Position numbers and translations under genes: made by a program
Notes under the pieces: model-generated
The model's database searches: none
Seen by the model: the letters and a program-made list of their open reading frames with translations, nothing else
What the model was told of the DNA's origin: nothing
Origin: Bacteroides fragilis NCTC 9343
GTDB taxonomy: Bacteria; Bacteroidota; Bacteroidia; Bacteroidales; Bacteroidaceae
Length of the DNA stretch: 64,000 nt
Direction: 5' to 3'
NCBI RefSeq assembly: GCF_000025985.1
Contig: NC_003228.3
Location: 4,154,001 to 4,218,000 of the forward strand
Shown here: in pieces, positions 32,971 through 41,695 of the stretch
Layout: the number at the start of each line of letters is the position of its first letter
Position numbering within the stretch: position 1 is the first letter of the stretch

Positions 32971-35136
32971 TTAATCTTCTTTCAAAAGCCGTACACTGTA
33001 GCCTGTCGAATTATTGTCTCCGCTGTTAAACTCGAGTACGGATGAGTTTGCGGACAATCTGAACACAGCACCGACACTCTCCAGACTGGCACTGCTCCAC
33101 CAGATACCGACTTGCTGAAAATCGTTGAACGAAAGACCGTCAGCACCTCTGTATCCTCCTCCGACACCGGAAAAACCTGTGAGATCGGTTCCACCCCCTG
33201 CCAGCCAATGCTCTGTTCCGGACTCTTTCAATAATGTACCGGCATTAGAACCCAGAAAAGCCCGTAATGTGGATACGATATCCGATTCCGTTGGAAGCTT
33301 CCATCCGGCAGGCACCACTTTTCTGGCAGCAACTCTATTGTACAAAACTCCATAAGATACCTTATTGGCAAATGCCCCTGCTGCAGCAGCATTCTCATAA
33401 TCGTACACGGCACAGGCACCCGAACCGCTATCATCAAATCCACTCTCTCTCCAGGCACGCCCCGACAAGCCGGTGGCAACAGGAGTTCCGTCAGGATAAG
33501 TAAGTGTCCGTAAATTCTCCGCTGTCCAGTACTGTTTACCTATTTTCACAATGCGGTAGGCATTGCCATCCGCATCAGTCAGCCTTTCCGCCTGCAGGCC
33601 GTCTCCGAAATCCGGTTCACGTCCTTTCAACGAACTGTCGGTATAGAATTCCGATCCATTTTCAGTATAGATATACATAACTGCCGGCCTGTCAGAAACT
33701 GAAGCATGATAACCCGTACCGTCGTGCTTCACCGAAGCACCGGTATTCGTGATAAGTCCCGATCCATAAACTCCTCCTGTCAAATAAGGATAGACAACCG
33801 TTGCAGACAATCCCAGTTCCCGCTGGTATTCACGACAAAGTTCTCCTACCTTTTTACCCCAAAGACGGATGTTGTACACATAAGAACCTCTAAAATCCGG
33901 AAGCATTATCTTATAAAGCATACTCACGGTGAAAGAAGTCCGCGCCGTTTCTTCTGCGGTATTCGTACTTCGCAGTACCACATCTCCTGATAATGCTACG
34001 TCCGCTGTTCCCGCCGAAGGGGCCTCAAGAGTCAAAGCTCCCGCTTCAAAATCGACTGTCGCTTTCCACCCCTTCGGAACATCTACCGACAATTGCTCTT
34101 TTGAGATACCCTTACAACTGAAAGCAATCGCCTGAGACCCGCCCCGGTTGAAAAAAAACAGTTTACGTCCCTCCGGAACCTCAATAACCGGTCTTCCTAT
34201 AGGTAATCTGAACCGGGTTGCCCCACCGCTTAAAGTAAATTCCACATAATCCGGCTCCTTCAAGTCCACCTTCTCAAACACGGACACAGCATTTTTTGCA
34301 TTGGCAACTATTTTCTTTCCATCCGCTTCAATCCATGTCTCGGGACCGGTTCCAATCTTTTGCGTCCAGTAATAGTTATCGTCGCCCCCGTCGGACGTTT
34401 CCCATTGCTTCACTCCCAGTTGAGGGGTTTGTCCATCGTGTACCGTAGAGGTTGCCTTTATTCTGTTTCCATCATTGTCGGCCAGATAATAAGGTTCACC
34501 GGAACCTATTTTTATAGTCCAGTAATATTCCGAATCAGCGGGATCCTGCATAATGCCAACCACCGGATTCTGTCCGGAGTCACCTTGCTCCCCCTTACTC
34601 CCGTTGGTACCGTCGACACCATCTTTGCCATCGGTACCATCCACGCCATCCTTACCGTCCGTACCATTCGTACCATCTGCACCATCTTTACCATCGGTAC
34701 CGTTCTCACCATCTTTTCCGTCCGTACCGTCGGTACCGTCCACACCATCTTTACCATCCGTACCATCTACGCCATCCTTACCGTCTGTACCGTCTATGCC
34801 GTCTTTCCCGGCATCTCCATCCGGACCGGTATCTCCTTTCTTCCCGTTACGGATAGTAATCGGAGCACTTTGGGAGAAGGAGATAGTATACCCCGCACCA
34901 TCCGCCAGTTCCTCGATATGAGTAATGTTATCTCCTATCCTGTCGGTATTGACAATCACCTGAAGATTATAAATATCCTCATTCAGTTTTTTACATAGAT
35001 CTGTCAATTCCTGCAATTCTTTCCTCTGATCACCCTGTCTGTCAAGTAAATCGTTGAAATCGGACTCTTTACAGCCATGCAGCAAAGGTATCAATAACAA
35101 CAACAGATATATTTTCTTTTTAATCATAGTTTTCAT
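32971..35136 (-). CDS. Collagen-like surface lipoprotein, first paralogue
   Basis: This 721-residue protein has a signal peptide with lipobox LLHGC (Cys22), a charged helical neck (about 24-62, QRKELQELTDLCKKLNED), and 30 Gly-X-Y triplets (97-186; GTD, GKD, GVD). Two YYWT beta repeats, a central domain and a FISUMP-type C-terminal domain follow (AYRIVKIGKQYWTAENLRTL near 535, GWKLPTESDI, GYSVRLLKED at the end). Its ATG overlaps the OmpA gene stop by 4 bases (ATGA), which supports the start and translational coupling. It is the first of three paralogues in a row. Confidence 0.86.
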   Translation of the reverse strand: MKTMIKKKIYLLLLLIPLLHGCKESDFNDLLDRQGDQRKELQELTDLCKKLNEDIYNLQVIVNTDRIGDNITHIEELADGAGYTISFSQSAPITIRNGKKGDTGPDGDAGKDGIDGTDGKDGVDGTDGKDGVDGTDGTDGKDGENGTDGKDGADGTNGTDGKDGVDGTDGKDGVDGTNGSKGEQGDSGQNPVVGIMQDPADSEYYWTIKIGSGEPYYLADNDGNRIKATSTVHDGQTPQLGVKQWETSDGGDDNYYWTQKIGTGPETWIEADGKKIVANAKNAVSVFEKVDLKEPDYVEFTLSGGATRFRLPIGRPVIEVPEGRKLFFFNRGGSQAIAFSCKGISKEQLSVDVPKGWKATVDFEAGALTLEAPSAGTADVALSGDVVLRSTNTAEETARTSFTVSMLYKIMLPDFRGSYVYNIRLWGKKVGELCREYQRELGLSATVVYPYLTGGVYGSGLITNTGASVKHDGTGYHASVSDRPAVMYIYTENGSEFYTDSSLKGREPDFGDGLQAERLTDADGNAYRIVKIGKQYWTAENLRTLTYPDGTPVATGLSGRAWRESGFDDSGSGACAVYDYENAAAAGAFANKVSYGVLYNRVAARKVVPAGWKLPTESDIVSTLRAFLGSNAGTLLKESGTEHWLAGGGTDLTGFSGVGGGYRGADGLSFNDFQQVGIWWSSASLESVGAVFRLSANSSVLEFNSGDNNSTGYSVRLLKED
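34579..34848 (-). repeat. Gly-X-Y coding tandem repeat, first paralogue
   Basis: Ninety codons of (Gly-X-Y)30 with near-identical units for GTDGKDGVD, the same triplet number as in the third paralogue. Confidence 0.85.
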
Positions 35137-36461
35137 TTTTGGATTTCAACAATAACTCGCCTGGCAAGTACGCTGTAATTATTCGGATCGGAAGTAAGCA
35201 TATCTATGCACTCTCCTTTCACGGCGATACGTTTGCCATCTATCCCCTTCTTTTCAAGATAGGCTGCCAGTGCTTCGGCACGCTGTAAAGAGATTTTTTG
35301 ATTAATATCCGGATTCCCGGTATGGTCGGCATGCCCTGAAAGAATAACTTTCAGCTCAGGATACTTTTTCAGGGTTTGCACGATGCGGCATAATTCATTT
35401 TTGTACAAGGCTACATTCAGATAAGCCGATCCTCTCTTAAAATAGACCGGAGGCAATTCGTTGAATCCCAGTATCGGATCAGAACCGGTCTTCTCCTTCA
35501 CTACCGTGTGCGCCTGTTGCAACTGCATATTTAAAGAAGCAATCTCCCGTTTCATCCGCTCCTTCTCTATCGAATCTTCAACGCAACAAGCAGGGGCAGG
35601 CAAGCTGACCGCACGCTCCTCTATATATCTGATCTCCACATCCGCCGCTCGTCTTGAGGCATAGAGAACATTGTCTTCTTTCTTTTTACCCACCTTCCAT
35701 ATCAAAGAGAGTCCGGCACTGGTCATAAAGTGGTCTTTCGACTTAATCAGCGTAGATATACCATCCATCTTATTGTTATTGACCCATATAATTCCCGTAC
35801 GCAACTGTACATCAAAAGCCCGGGAAATCTTATAACGCAAAGACACATCTCCCCCTATCCCGATGTTCCACTTATCCGTCTTTTTTCCCGATAATGGGCT
35901 TTTATCTGCCTTATTTATTAACTCTGTAGAGAAATGTTGTGCATAGACGGCAGGACTCAGTAATACCGTCCAGCGACGATTTCCCCGGTTAGGGCCAAAG
36001 AAATTATTCACATTCAGATTCATCTGCAAACCAATATTCGTAAAGTGTACTTTCGAAAACACATCCTTGTACTTCCAGGTATTAAAATCCTGATTCGTAT
36101 AATAAGTCATCCCGTCGGCATTCATAAGGTAATCACCCGCGTAAGATTTCGCCCCCATTCTGGTATATCCGGTTCGCGCAGATGCCTCTATGCCTATCCA
36201 CGAATTGACCTGATAACCGGCAAACCCTCCAAACTGAGATCCGACATAGGTTTTATCCGCCGAGAATGAAGTAAAATCGCCAAACAGGAAAGGGACACCA
36301 TATTCTGCTCCAAAATACCAATGTGAATACGATTTAAGAGGTTTATCGACCTTAACCGGCGTTTCCGTCTGGGCAAACCCGATACCAAACAGCGGAGAAA
36401 AAAGAAGGAAAAGGATGGCTCTTCTGCATCCTGTCTCCATACAACAATGATTTTTTAACAT
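35133..36461 (-). CDS. OmpA-family outer-membrane protein with peptidoglycan-binding domain
   Basis: This protein of about 442 residues has a signal peptide (ILFLLFSPLFGIGFAQ). An N-terminal barrel-like region of about 230 residues follows, with repeated aromatic strands (WYFGAEYGVPFLFGDF, FAGYQVNSWIGIEASARTGY). A short coiled linker (about 290-320) leads to a C-terminal OmpA domain (about 335-442: YFKRGSAYLN, KVILSGHADHTGNPDINQKISLQRA). The Asp and Arg peptidoglycan ligands of the family lie in this last part. The ATG at 36459-36461 is preferred to a TTG three codons upstream; a third start at 36440 is possible. It follows the AraC-type regulator by 10 bases and overlaps the first collagen-like gene, so it may anchor or export those lipoproteins (inference). 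Confidence 0.85.
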   Translation of the reverse strand: MLKNHCCMETGCRRAILFLLFSPLFGIGFAQTETPVKVDKPLKSYSHWYFGAEYGVPFLFGDFTSFSADKTYVGSQFGGFAGYQVNSWIGIEASARTGYTRMGAKSYAGDYLMNADGMTYYTNQDFNTWKYKDVFSKVHFTNIGLQMNLNVNNFFGPNRGNRRWTVLLSPAVYAQHFSTELINKADKSPLSGKKTDKWNIGIGGDVSLRYKISRAFDVQLRTGIIWVNNNKMDGISTLIKSKDHFMTSAGLSLIWKVGKKKEDNVLYASRRAADVEIRYIEERAVSLPAPACCVEDSIEKERMKREIASLNMQLQQAHTVVKEKTGSDPILGFNELPPVYFKRGSAYLNVALYKNELCRIVQTLKKYPELKVILSGHADHTGNPDINQKISLQRAEALAAYLEKKGIDGKRIAVKGECIDMLTSDPNNYSVLARRVIVEIQK

Positions 36462-36471
36462 AAGCTTCAAT

Positions 36472-37320
36472 TTAAGAATTATTGTTTGTTTTCAATTTCT
36501 TGCGAAGTTCGCAAGGTGTCAGTCCATATTGTGACCTGCAAAATTTATTAAAGTGTGAAGGAGATGAAAATCCGAAGTCATCGATAATCTGACTAAACTC
36601 ATCACCATATACGGTAATACGGTAAATGATATGTTGCGATTTCCGATTGAGAAGCCAACGGTAGACCGACACTCCGAACTGTTCTTTAAACTTTGCCCGA
36701 AAATTAGTGACACCATAGCCTAACAGGCTGGCCAACTCACCCACATTTTTTGCACTGAGATAGTTCTCCAGTATCTGTTCTTTAAACCTGGACGACTGTT
36801 CCGTCAAGGAACTGAACAAAATGGCGAGTTCCTGCTCATTATAAACAGAATTCAGGATATAGAACAGTTCCCGCTGCTTCGCTATATACAATGAGAGATC
36901 ATATAAATTCATCTCCATGTACTGTGCAAGAAGCTGTAAAAAAGAATTCAAAGGCTCGGCAAATTTAAGTCCCACATCTTTTGAAACAGAACTATCCGAA
37001 ATGGCTCCGAAAGGACGGAATGTCAATAAATCATGTACTATTAAATCACCAAATGCAAATAAGATGACCTGTGAGTCCGAAAGCATCTCGCAGGTATAGT
37101 CATCTTCTTTATCCCAGAAAAAGATATGCCGCTCTCTGACGGTAGCCAACTCTTGCTGAGCAGAAGAAACTTTCATAGTACCACTCATAATAAAAATCAA
37201 AACATTGCTATCCAACTTCAATAAGGAGTTCCCTTTTAAGATGATTAAAAAGCTAAATCCGGTTTGAAAAATCTGATTGGGTAGCAAATCAGAAGTCAAA
37301 TTTTCAATTAAGGTTTTCAT
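36472..37320 (-). CDS. AraC-family transcriptional regulator
   Basis: This 282-residue protein ends in a double helix-turn-helix of the AraC/XylS type (about 180-280: SAKNVGELASLLGYGVTNFRAKFKEQFG and DEFSQIIDDFGFSSPSHFNKFCRSQYGLTP, with the usual PxxF-like recognition core). The N-terminal part looks like a cupin-type sensing domain (KLDSNVLIFIMSGTMKV). The ATG at 37318-37320 fits MKTLIENLT; a longer frame adds nine residues. It is the first gene of the operon with the OmpA protein and the three collagen-like lipoproteins, so it probably controls its own operon. A 9-bp inverted repeat at 37424-37446 is a candidate site for a regulator. The signal it senses is unknown. Confidence 0.88.
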   Translation of the reverse strand: MKTLIENLTSDLLPNQIFQTGFSFLIILKGNSLLKLDSNVLIFIMSGTMKVSSAQQELATVRERHIFFWDKEDDYTCEMLSDSQVILFAFGDLIVHDLLTFRPFGAISDSSVSKDVGLKFAEPLNSFLQLLAQYMEMNLYDLSLYIAKQRELFYILNSVYNEQELAILFSSLTEQSSRFKEQILENYLSAKNVGELASLLGYGVTNFRAKFKEQFGVSVYRWLLNRKSQHIIYRITVYGDEFSQIIDDFGFSSPSHFNKFCRSQYGLTPCELRKKLKTNNNS

Positions 37321-37423
37321 AGGTTGATGTATATTATAAAAAAACAAAAATGTACCAATATCTTACATTTAGAAGTACAAAGGAAGGCTTTTAACAGGTC
37401 AGTTCGTTTATACATTTTATTTA

Positions 37424-37446
37424 ATTTGTTATATATAATAACAAAT
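37424..37446. promoter_or_regulatory. Candidate operator: 9-bp inverted repeat
   Basis: ATTTGTTAT (37424-37432) and ATAACAAAT (37438-37446) are exact reverse complements around 5 bases. The site lies in the 327-base divergent gap between the AraC gene (start 37320) and the slyD-like gene (start 37648). The rest of that gap is AT-rich and shows no gene. Confidence 0.4.
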
Positions 37447-37593
37447 GGAAAAACTTTTTTTTCAGTTTAACGACATATAGATATACTACTTCTTTCATTT
37501 TCGTTATTCATCGCCTATCAGCCAACAGGTATTAATTTCTACTACGAAAGAATAAACTCCCCACCAGTCCATAAATCTCTGACGATTAATTCG

Positions 37594-37601
37594 TATATTT
37601 G
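37594..37601 (+). promoter_or_regulatory. Putative -7 box for the slyD-like gene
   Basis: TATATTTG matches TAnnTTTG exactly, 46 bases before the ATG at 37648. No clear -33 element. Confidence 0.5.
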
Positions 37602-37647
37602 TCCCCACGGAAAATCCGAATTTTATTAATAACATTATAAAGAACAG

Positions 37648-38238
37648 ATGGAAACAGCAGAAAACAAGTACATCACTGTAGCTTACAAACTGTATACAAC
37701 AGAAGATGGTAAAAGAGACTTAGTAGAAGAAACAGCAGCCGAACATCCTTTCCAATTCATTTCAGGTTTGGGCACTACGCTCGAAGCTTTTGAATCACAG
37801 ATAGTAAACCTTCATAAAGGAGACAAATTTGAATTTACTATTCCTTTTGCCGAAGCTTATGGTGAATATGACGAAGAACATGTAATCGATCTTCCCAAAA
37901 ATATCTTTGAGATTGACGGAAAATTCGATAACGAACATATCTATCCGGGAAACATCATTCCTTTGATGAACTCAGAAGGCCAGCGCCTGAATGGTAGTGT
38001 AGTTGAAGTAAAAGCCGATACGGTAGTGATGGATATGAACCATCCGTTGGCCGGTGAAGATTTGACTTTCGTGGGCGAGGTTACCGAGAGCCGTCCGGCT
38101 ACAAACGAAGAAATTCAGGAAATGATTAAAATGATGACCGGCGAAGGCGGATGCAGTTGCGGAAGCTGTGGCGACGGTTGCGGTGACGACTGCGGAGACA
38201 GTTGTGGAGACAGCTGCGGTTGTGGACATTGCCATTAA
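37648..38238 (+). CDS. slyD: FKBP-type peptidyl-prolyl isomerase (SlyD-like) with Cys/His metal-binding tail
   Basis: This 196-residue cytoplasmic isomerase/chaperone has an FKBP domain (residues 1-75 and 125-150; GLGTTLEAFESQIVNLHKGDKFEFTIPF shown in parts: GLGTTLEAFE and LHKGDKFEF) with the inserted IF chaperone flap between. It resembles E. coli SlyD in length and in ending with a metal-binding tail. That tail (about 167-196) contains nine Cys and two His in short GxxC repeats such as GDDCGDSCGDSC. Such tails bind Ni and other metals in the family. It is a single gene with a strong terminator after it. The role in nickel handling is an inference. Confidence 0.9.
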   Translation: METAENKYITVAYKLYTTEDGKRDLVEETAAEHPFQFISGLGTTLEAFESQIVNLHKGDKFEFTIPFAEAYGEYDEEHVIDLPKNIFEIDGKFDNEHIYPGNIIPLMNSEGQRLNGSVVEVKADTVVMDMNHPLAGEDLTFVGEVTESRPATNEEIQEMIKMMTGEGGCSCGSCGDGCGDDCGDSCGDSCGCGHCH

Positions 38239-38263
38239 TCCCGAGCGGTAATTTATAAAACGA

Positions 38264-38307
38264 AAAACGGTGAACATACTGCAACTGCATCGTATGTTCA
38301 CCGTTTT
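38264..38307. terminator. Strong bidirectional terminator
   Basis: A perfect 16-bp stem (AAAACGGTGAACATAC at 38264-38279 with GTATGTTCACCGTTTT at 38292-38307) has a 12-base loop. It serves the slyD-like gene and the convergent lipoprotein gene. Confidence 0.85.
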
Positions 38308-38329
38308 ATTATACCTAAGGACAGACAAT

Positions 38330-38848
38330 CTATTTCACGATCTTTATCAGGAAAGAATCCTTACTGTATTCTTTGTCATTCAAGTAAAGCCTTTTATGTA
38401 TTGTAGGGTTCTGTTTCTTCCAGGTGATATATAAGTCGAATTTTACCACATCTTTCGTTCCATCTCCCCAATGAATCGTAAAGGTCTCTCCCTTATATTG
38501 ATGTTCCGGAGAAAACTCACCAAAAGAAAGCACACGCTCTTTCGCTTCACCCAGCACTTCTTTTCTCAATCCCAACGGGCGGGGCATATTAAAGCGGGTA
38601 TCCACAGAATTTTCCAATGGAAAGGATTTATCCCCATATTCCACAGTAATCTCATTACCCAATATATTCGACGCAACCTGTGGGTCCAGCAAGTTATTGC
38701 CGGCGGCATCCTTCACAGAAAAATAAATATTATAGTTTATGAAATCCCAAATATAATCTCCCTGGTCCTTCTCTTTATCTTCTTCTCCATAACATCCGGT
38801 CAGCAGAAGCGGAAATAATAAAAGCAACCATACAAAATGTTTTTTCAT
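38330..38848 (-). CDS. Small lipoprotein of unknown function
   Basis: This 172-residue protein has a signal peptide with lipobox (LLLTGCYG, Cys19). The mature part is beta-rich and polar (ITVEYGDKSFPLE, FTIHWGDGTKDVVKFDLYITWK), suggesting a compact beta sandwich. I recognise no family motif. It is a single gene, with a shared terminator behind it and about 110 bases before the next gene. Cell-envelope location is supported by the lipobox; nothing more can be said. Confidence 0.75.
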   Translation of the reverse strand: MKKHFVWLLLLFPLLLTGCYGEEDKEKDQGDYIWDFINYNIYFSVKDAAGNNLLDPQVASNILGNEITVEYGDKSFPLENSVDTRFNMPRPLGLRKEVLGEAKERVLSFGEFSPEHQYKGETFTIHWGDGTKDVVKFDLYITWKKQNPTIHKRLYLNDKEYSKDSFLIKIVK

Positions 38849-38956
38849 ATATACAGCATTAATAGTTCGTCACTCCAACAAGATTCTTTATATCAAGAAA
38901 ATGAAAGAATTAGTCTTTTACTGCTTGTCTTCTATTTTTTAACATATAGTTTAACA

Positions 38957-40243
38957 TTAGCACCCTTTATGTGTCATGATGTCGAGCACCACCCTGTCTG
39001 TTTCATTCATACCCTGTGATCCAATCCGCGTCAGATTTCGGATGCTTTGATCGACATCCTCGTCAATAATCCCCTCGACCGAAGTAACACAACGATTCTC
39101 CATTGCCATTACCGCCGACAACACAGCTGTCGACACTCCTGTCGTCACCTTCAGAGCACAACTGGGTTTAGCTCCGTCACAAATCATTCCGGTCAGATTG
39201 GCTATCATGTTTTGAACGGCAAAAGCCACCTGCTTATAAGAGCCTCCCATCAACCAAGTAATGCCACAACTCGACCCGGTTGCCGCCACTACACAGCCAC
39301 AGAGGGCGGATAGGCGTCCCAGACTCTGCTTAATATAAATCACAGTCAAATGACTCATCATCAAAGCACGAATTAATTCTTCTTCCGACTTTCCGTTTTC
39401 TTCGGCATATACCACTACGGGCAAAGTCGCAGAAATCCCCTGGTTACCACTGCCCGAATTACTCATAACAGGAATCATGGCTCCCGCCATACGGGCATCA
39501 CATGCTGCCGACGTATACGAAAGAATATGTGAGAAAACGCTATCCCCCATAATTTTATGTTCATAAGTGCCCCGAAGCATCTTACCCAACGCATGTCCGT
39601 AATCACCCTGAAAAGACTGTTCTGCCGCTTTTTTATTAAGCCGTGCCGTCTCAAGAATAAAGCGGATTTCATCCAACGGAGCAGTCAACGCAAAATCATA
39701 CACCTTCCGTAAAGTAAGTTCCAGAGTCTCTTCTTTCTCTTCCTCCCCGGAAGTCTGCTGTTTATTCAACAGTACTTCATCTCCCTTTGCCACGTAAACA
39801 AAGGTGGTATGCCCACCGGAAATGATAGCCGTCGCCTGTTCACCACCGGCTTCGCACGTCACCTCTATATAAAGTTTCTCCGTAATGTCTTCCTTCAACG
39901 AAATACAGATACGCTTTTCATCAATCAGTTTCTTTCCCTCTTCTACAGCTTCCGGAGTACTGTCTTTCAGCACCTCGAGCTGATAATCGGACTTCCCGAT
40001 CAACGCACCCAAAGCCACAGCGATGGGCAGCCCGATCATTCCCGTACCGGGGATTCCTACTCCCATTGCATTTTTCAAGATATTAGCACTCAACAATACC
40101 TTTATTTTCTCCGGTTTGGCCCCCAAAGTCTCTGTAGCTTTTGCTACACACAATGCAACTGCAATCGGCTCTGTACATCCGATAGCAGGAATCACCTCCC
40201 GCTGTATTAAAGCGATTATCTGTTTTCTTTCTGATTCAGTCAT
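38957..40243 (-). CDS. L-cysteine desulfidase-like / UPF0597 family protein
   Basis: This 428-residue protein matches the UPF0597 family, which includes the iron-sulfur L-cysteine desulfidase (CyuA/YhaM) and relates to L-serine dehydratase alpha subunits. Visible features are AIGCTEPIAVALCVAKA near residue 20, GIPGTGMIGLPIAVALGAL near 75, MSNSGSGNQGISATLPVV near 270, and Cys-containing LCGCVVAATGSSCGITWLMGG and CDGAKPSCALK, which supply cluster ligands. The ATG at 40241-40243 (MTESERKQ) is chosen; a 22-codon longer frame overlaps the -7-like box. It would release sulfide, ammonia and pyruvate from cysteine if it is a true desulfidase. It stands alone, divergent from the GH43 gene. Confidence 0.87.
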   Translation of the reverse strand: MTESERKQIIALIQREVIPAIGCTEPIAVALCVAKATETLGAKPEKIKVLLSANILKNAMGVGIPGTGMIGLPIAVALGALIGKSDYQLEVLKDSTPEAVEEGKKLIDEKRICISLKEDITEKLYIEVTCEAGGEQATAIISGGHTTFVYVAKGDEVLLNKQQTSGEEEKEETLELTLRKVYDFALTAPLDEIRFILETARLNKKAAEQSFQGDYGHALGKMLRGTYEHKIMGDSVFSHILSYTSAACDARMAGAMIPVMSNSGSGNQGISATLPVVVYAEENGKSEEELIRALMMSHLTVIYIKQSLGRLSALCGCVVAATGSSCGITWLMGGSYKQVAFAVQNMIANLTGMICDGAKPSCALKVTTGVSTAVLSAVMAMENRCVTSVEGIIDEDVDQSIRNLTRIGSQGMNETDRVVLDIMTHKGC

Positions 40244-40266
40244 CTGTCCAAGGTTTATATTTTGCA

Positions 40267-40274
40267 CAAAAGTA
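40267..40274 (-). promoter_or_regulatory. Putative -7 box for the desulfidase-like gene
   Basis: TACTTTTG on the minus strand fits TAnnTTTG, 24 bases before the chosen start codon. Confidence 0.45.
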
Positions 40275-40376
40275 GGAAATATACTCTTATAAACCATCCA
40301 TTTAACCAAAGAATATCCTATCCGGATGAGTGAATGGTTTTACACTCTATCCTCTGGTTATTTAATAATTATCATG

Positions 40377-40384
40377 TATCTTTG
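40377..40384 (+). promoter_or_regulatory. Putative -7 box for the GH43 gene
   Basis: TATCTTTG on the plus strand, 35 bases before the ATG at 40419. Confidence 0.5.
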
Positions 40385-40418
40385 CCTCTCAATTACAAAT
40401 ACTTAATAAAAAAGAGTA

Positions 40419-41546
40419 ATGAATAAAGGATTTATACTAAAAGCCCTGTTTCTGTTATGCTTTCTTTTCTCACAAACAGCCCAAGGACAATCTTTCACTC
40501 CCGGAGAGATATGGCCCGATAATCACCAGGTACATATCAATGCGCATGGCGGAGGCATTTTATATGAAAACGGAACCTATTATTGGTTTGGCGAACACAA
40601 AACAGAAGGTGAAGCCGGAAATTTAGCCAATGTAGGGGTGCATTGCTACTCGTCCGATGACTTATATCATTGGAAAGACTGTGGCATTGCACTATCAGTG
40701 ATAGAAAATGATCCCGGACATCCCATTTCTAAAGGGTGTATTCTCGAACGTCCTAAAGTTATATACAACCCTCTCACTAAGAAATATGTCATGTGGTTTC
40801 ATCTTGAACCCAAAGGTGCAGGATATTCGGGAGCACTAAGCGGAATTGCCCTTAGCGACCGGGTTACAGGCCCTTACACCTTTCTAAAAGCTGTCCGTCC
40901 CAATGCCGGTTCATGGCCCATCAACGTACTGCCCATTCATAAAACCACCCGCAGACCTTCTGCAGAAGAAGAACGTCAATGCACCGGAGGTAGTCTTCCT
41001 GCCCATCCGGACAGCCTCAACATATTGGGCCGCGACATGGAGCAGGGGCAAATGGCGCGTGATATGAATCTGTTTGTCGATGATGACGGTAAAGCTTACC
41101 ACATCTACTCCTCCGAAGAGAATAGTACGTTGCACATTGCCGAACTGGATCCGACCTATACAGGCTATACAGGCAAATATATCCGGGTCTTTATTAACCG
41201 GTTCATGGAAGCTCCGGCCATGTTCAAGAAAGATGGTAACTATTACCTTATTATGTCCGGCTGTAGCGGATGGAATCCCAATGCCGCACGCTCTGCCATA
41301 GCTTCTTCCATTTGGGGAGAATGGAAAGAGTTAGGAAATCCTTGTATAGGTCAGGATGCAGACCTTACTTTTCATTCTCAAAGCACTTATATCCTACCGG
41401 TACAAGGTAAGAAAAATCAGTTTATATACATGGGTGACCGCTGGACTCCGCAAAACGCTATTGACGGACGCTACATCTGGCTTCCCATCCATTTTGAAGG
41501 TCCCAAACCGATTATCGAATGGAAAGATTCATGGACTTTAGACTAA
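40419..41546 (+). CDS. Glycoside hydrolase family 43 enzyme (galactanase-like)
   Basis: This 375-residue secreted five-bladed propeller enzyme has a signal peptide (residues 1-23, ending TAQGQ). Instead of the usual N-terminal catalytic Asp, it reads VHINAHGGGILYENGTYYWFGEHK (in parts VHINAHGGGIL and YYWFGEHK). This pattern resembles the subgroup of GH43 that contains exo-beta-1,3-galactanases. Glu110 in ILERPKVIYN and the DMNLFVDDDGKAYHIYSS region near 215 are candidate acid and pKa residues. It lies upstream of a PCMD lipoprotein and a beta-barrel but has its own -7 box. Substrate is inferred as galactose-containing glycan, with low certainty. Confidence 0.87.
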   Translation: MNKGFILKALFLLCFLFSQTAQGQSFTPGEIWPDNHQVHINAHGGGILYENGTYYWFGEHKTEGEAGNLANVGVHCYSSDDLYHWKDCGIALSVIENDPGHPISKGCILERPKVIYNPLTKKYVMWFHLEPKGAGYSGALSGIALSDRVTGPYTFLKAVRPNAGSWPINVLPIHKTTRRPSAEEERQCTGGSLPAHPDSLNILGRDMEQGQMARDMNLFVDDDGKAYHIYSSEENSTLHIAELDPTYTGYTGKYIRVFINRFMEAPAMFKKDGNYYLIMSGCSGWNPNAARSAIASSIWGEWKELGNPCIGQDADLTFHSQSTYILPVQGKKNQFIYMGDRWTPQNAIDGRYIWLPIHFEGPKPIIEWKDSWTLD

Positions 41547-41627
41547 AAACATACCATTCTGAACATTATGACCGTTATAAAATGTTGTATTGTAGGCATT
41601 CAAATGTATCTTTTCAAAAAAGAAACT

Positions 41628-41635
41628 TAACTTTG
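41628..41635 (+). promoter_or_regulatory. Putative -7 box for the PCMD lipoprotein gene
   Basis: TAACTTTG matches TAnnTTTG exactly, 61 bases before the ATG at 41696; suggests a promoter separate from GH43. Confidence 0.5.
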
Positions 41636-41695
41636 CAGCCAAGTTTACAAAAAATCAACTAAACTAAAAGGATTATTAATCAAAAACAGAATCGA

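Noticed and set aside
30237..34848. Regularly spaced short repeats that could suggest a CRISPR array
   Set aside because: The repeats are contiguous 9/18-bp coding units for Gly-X-Y, with no unique spacers and no cas genes nearby.
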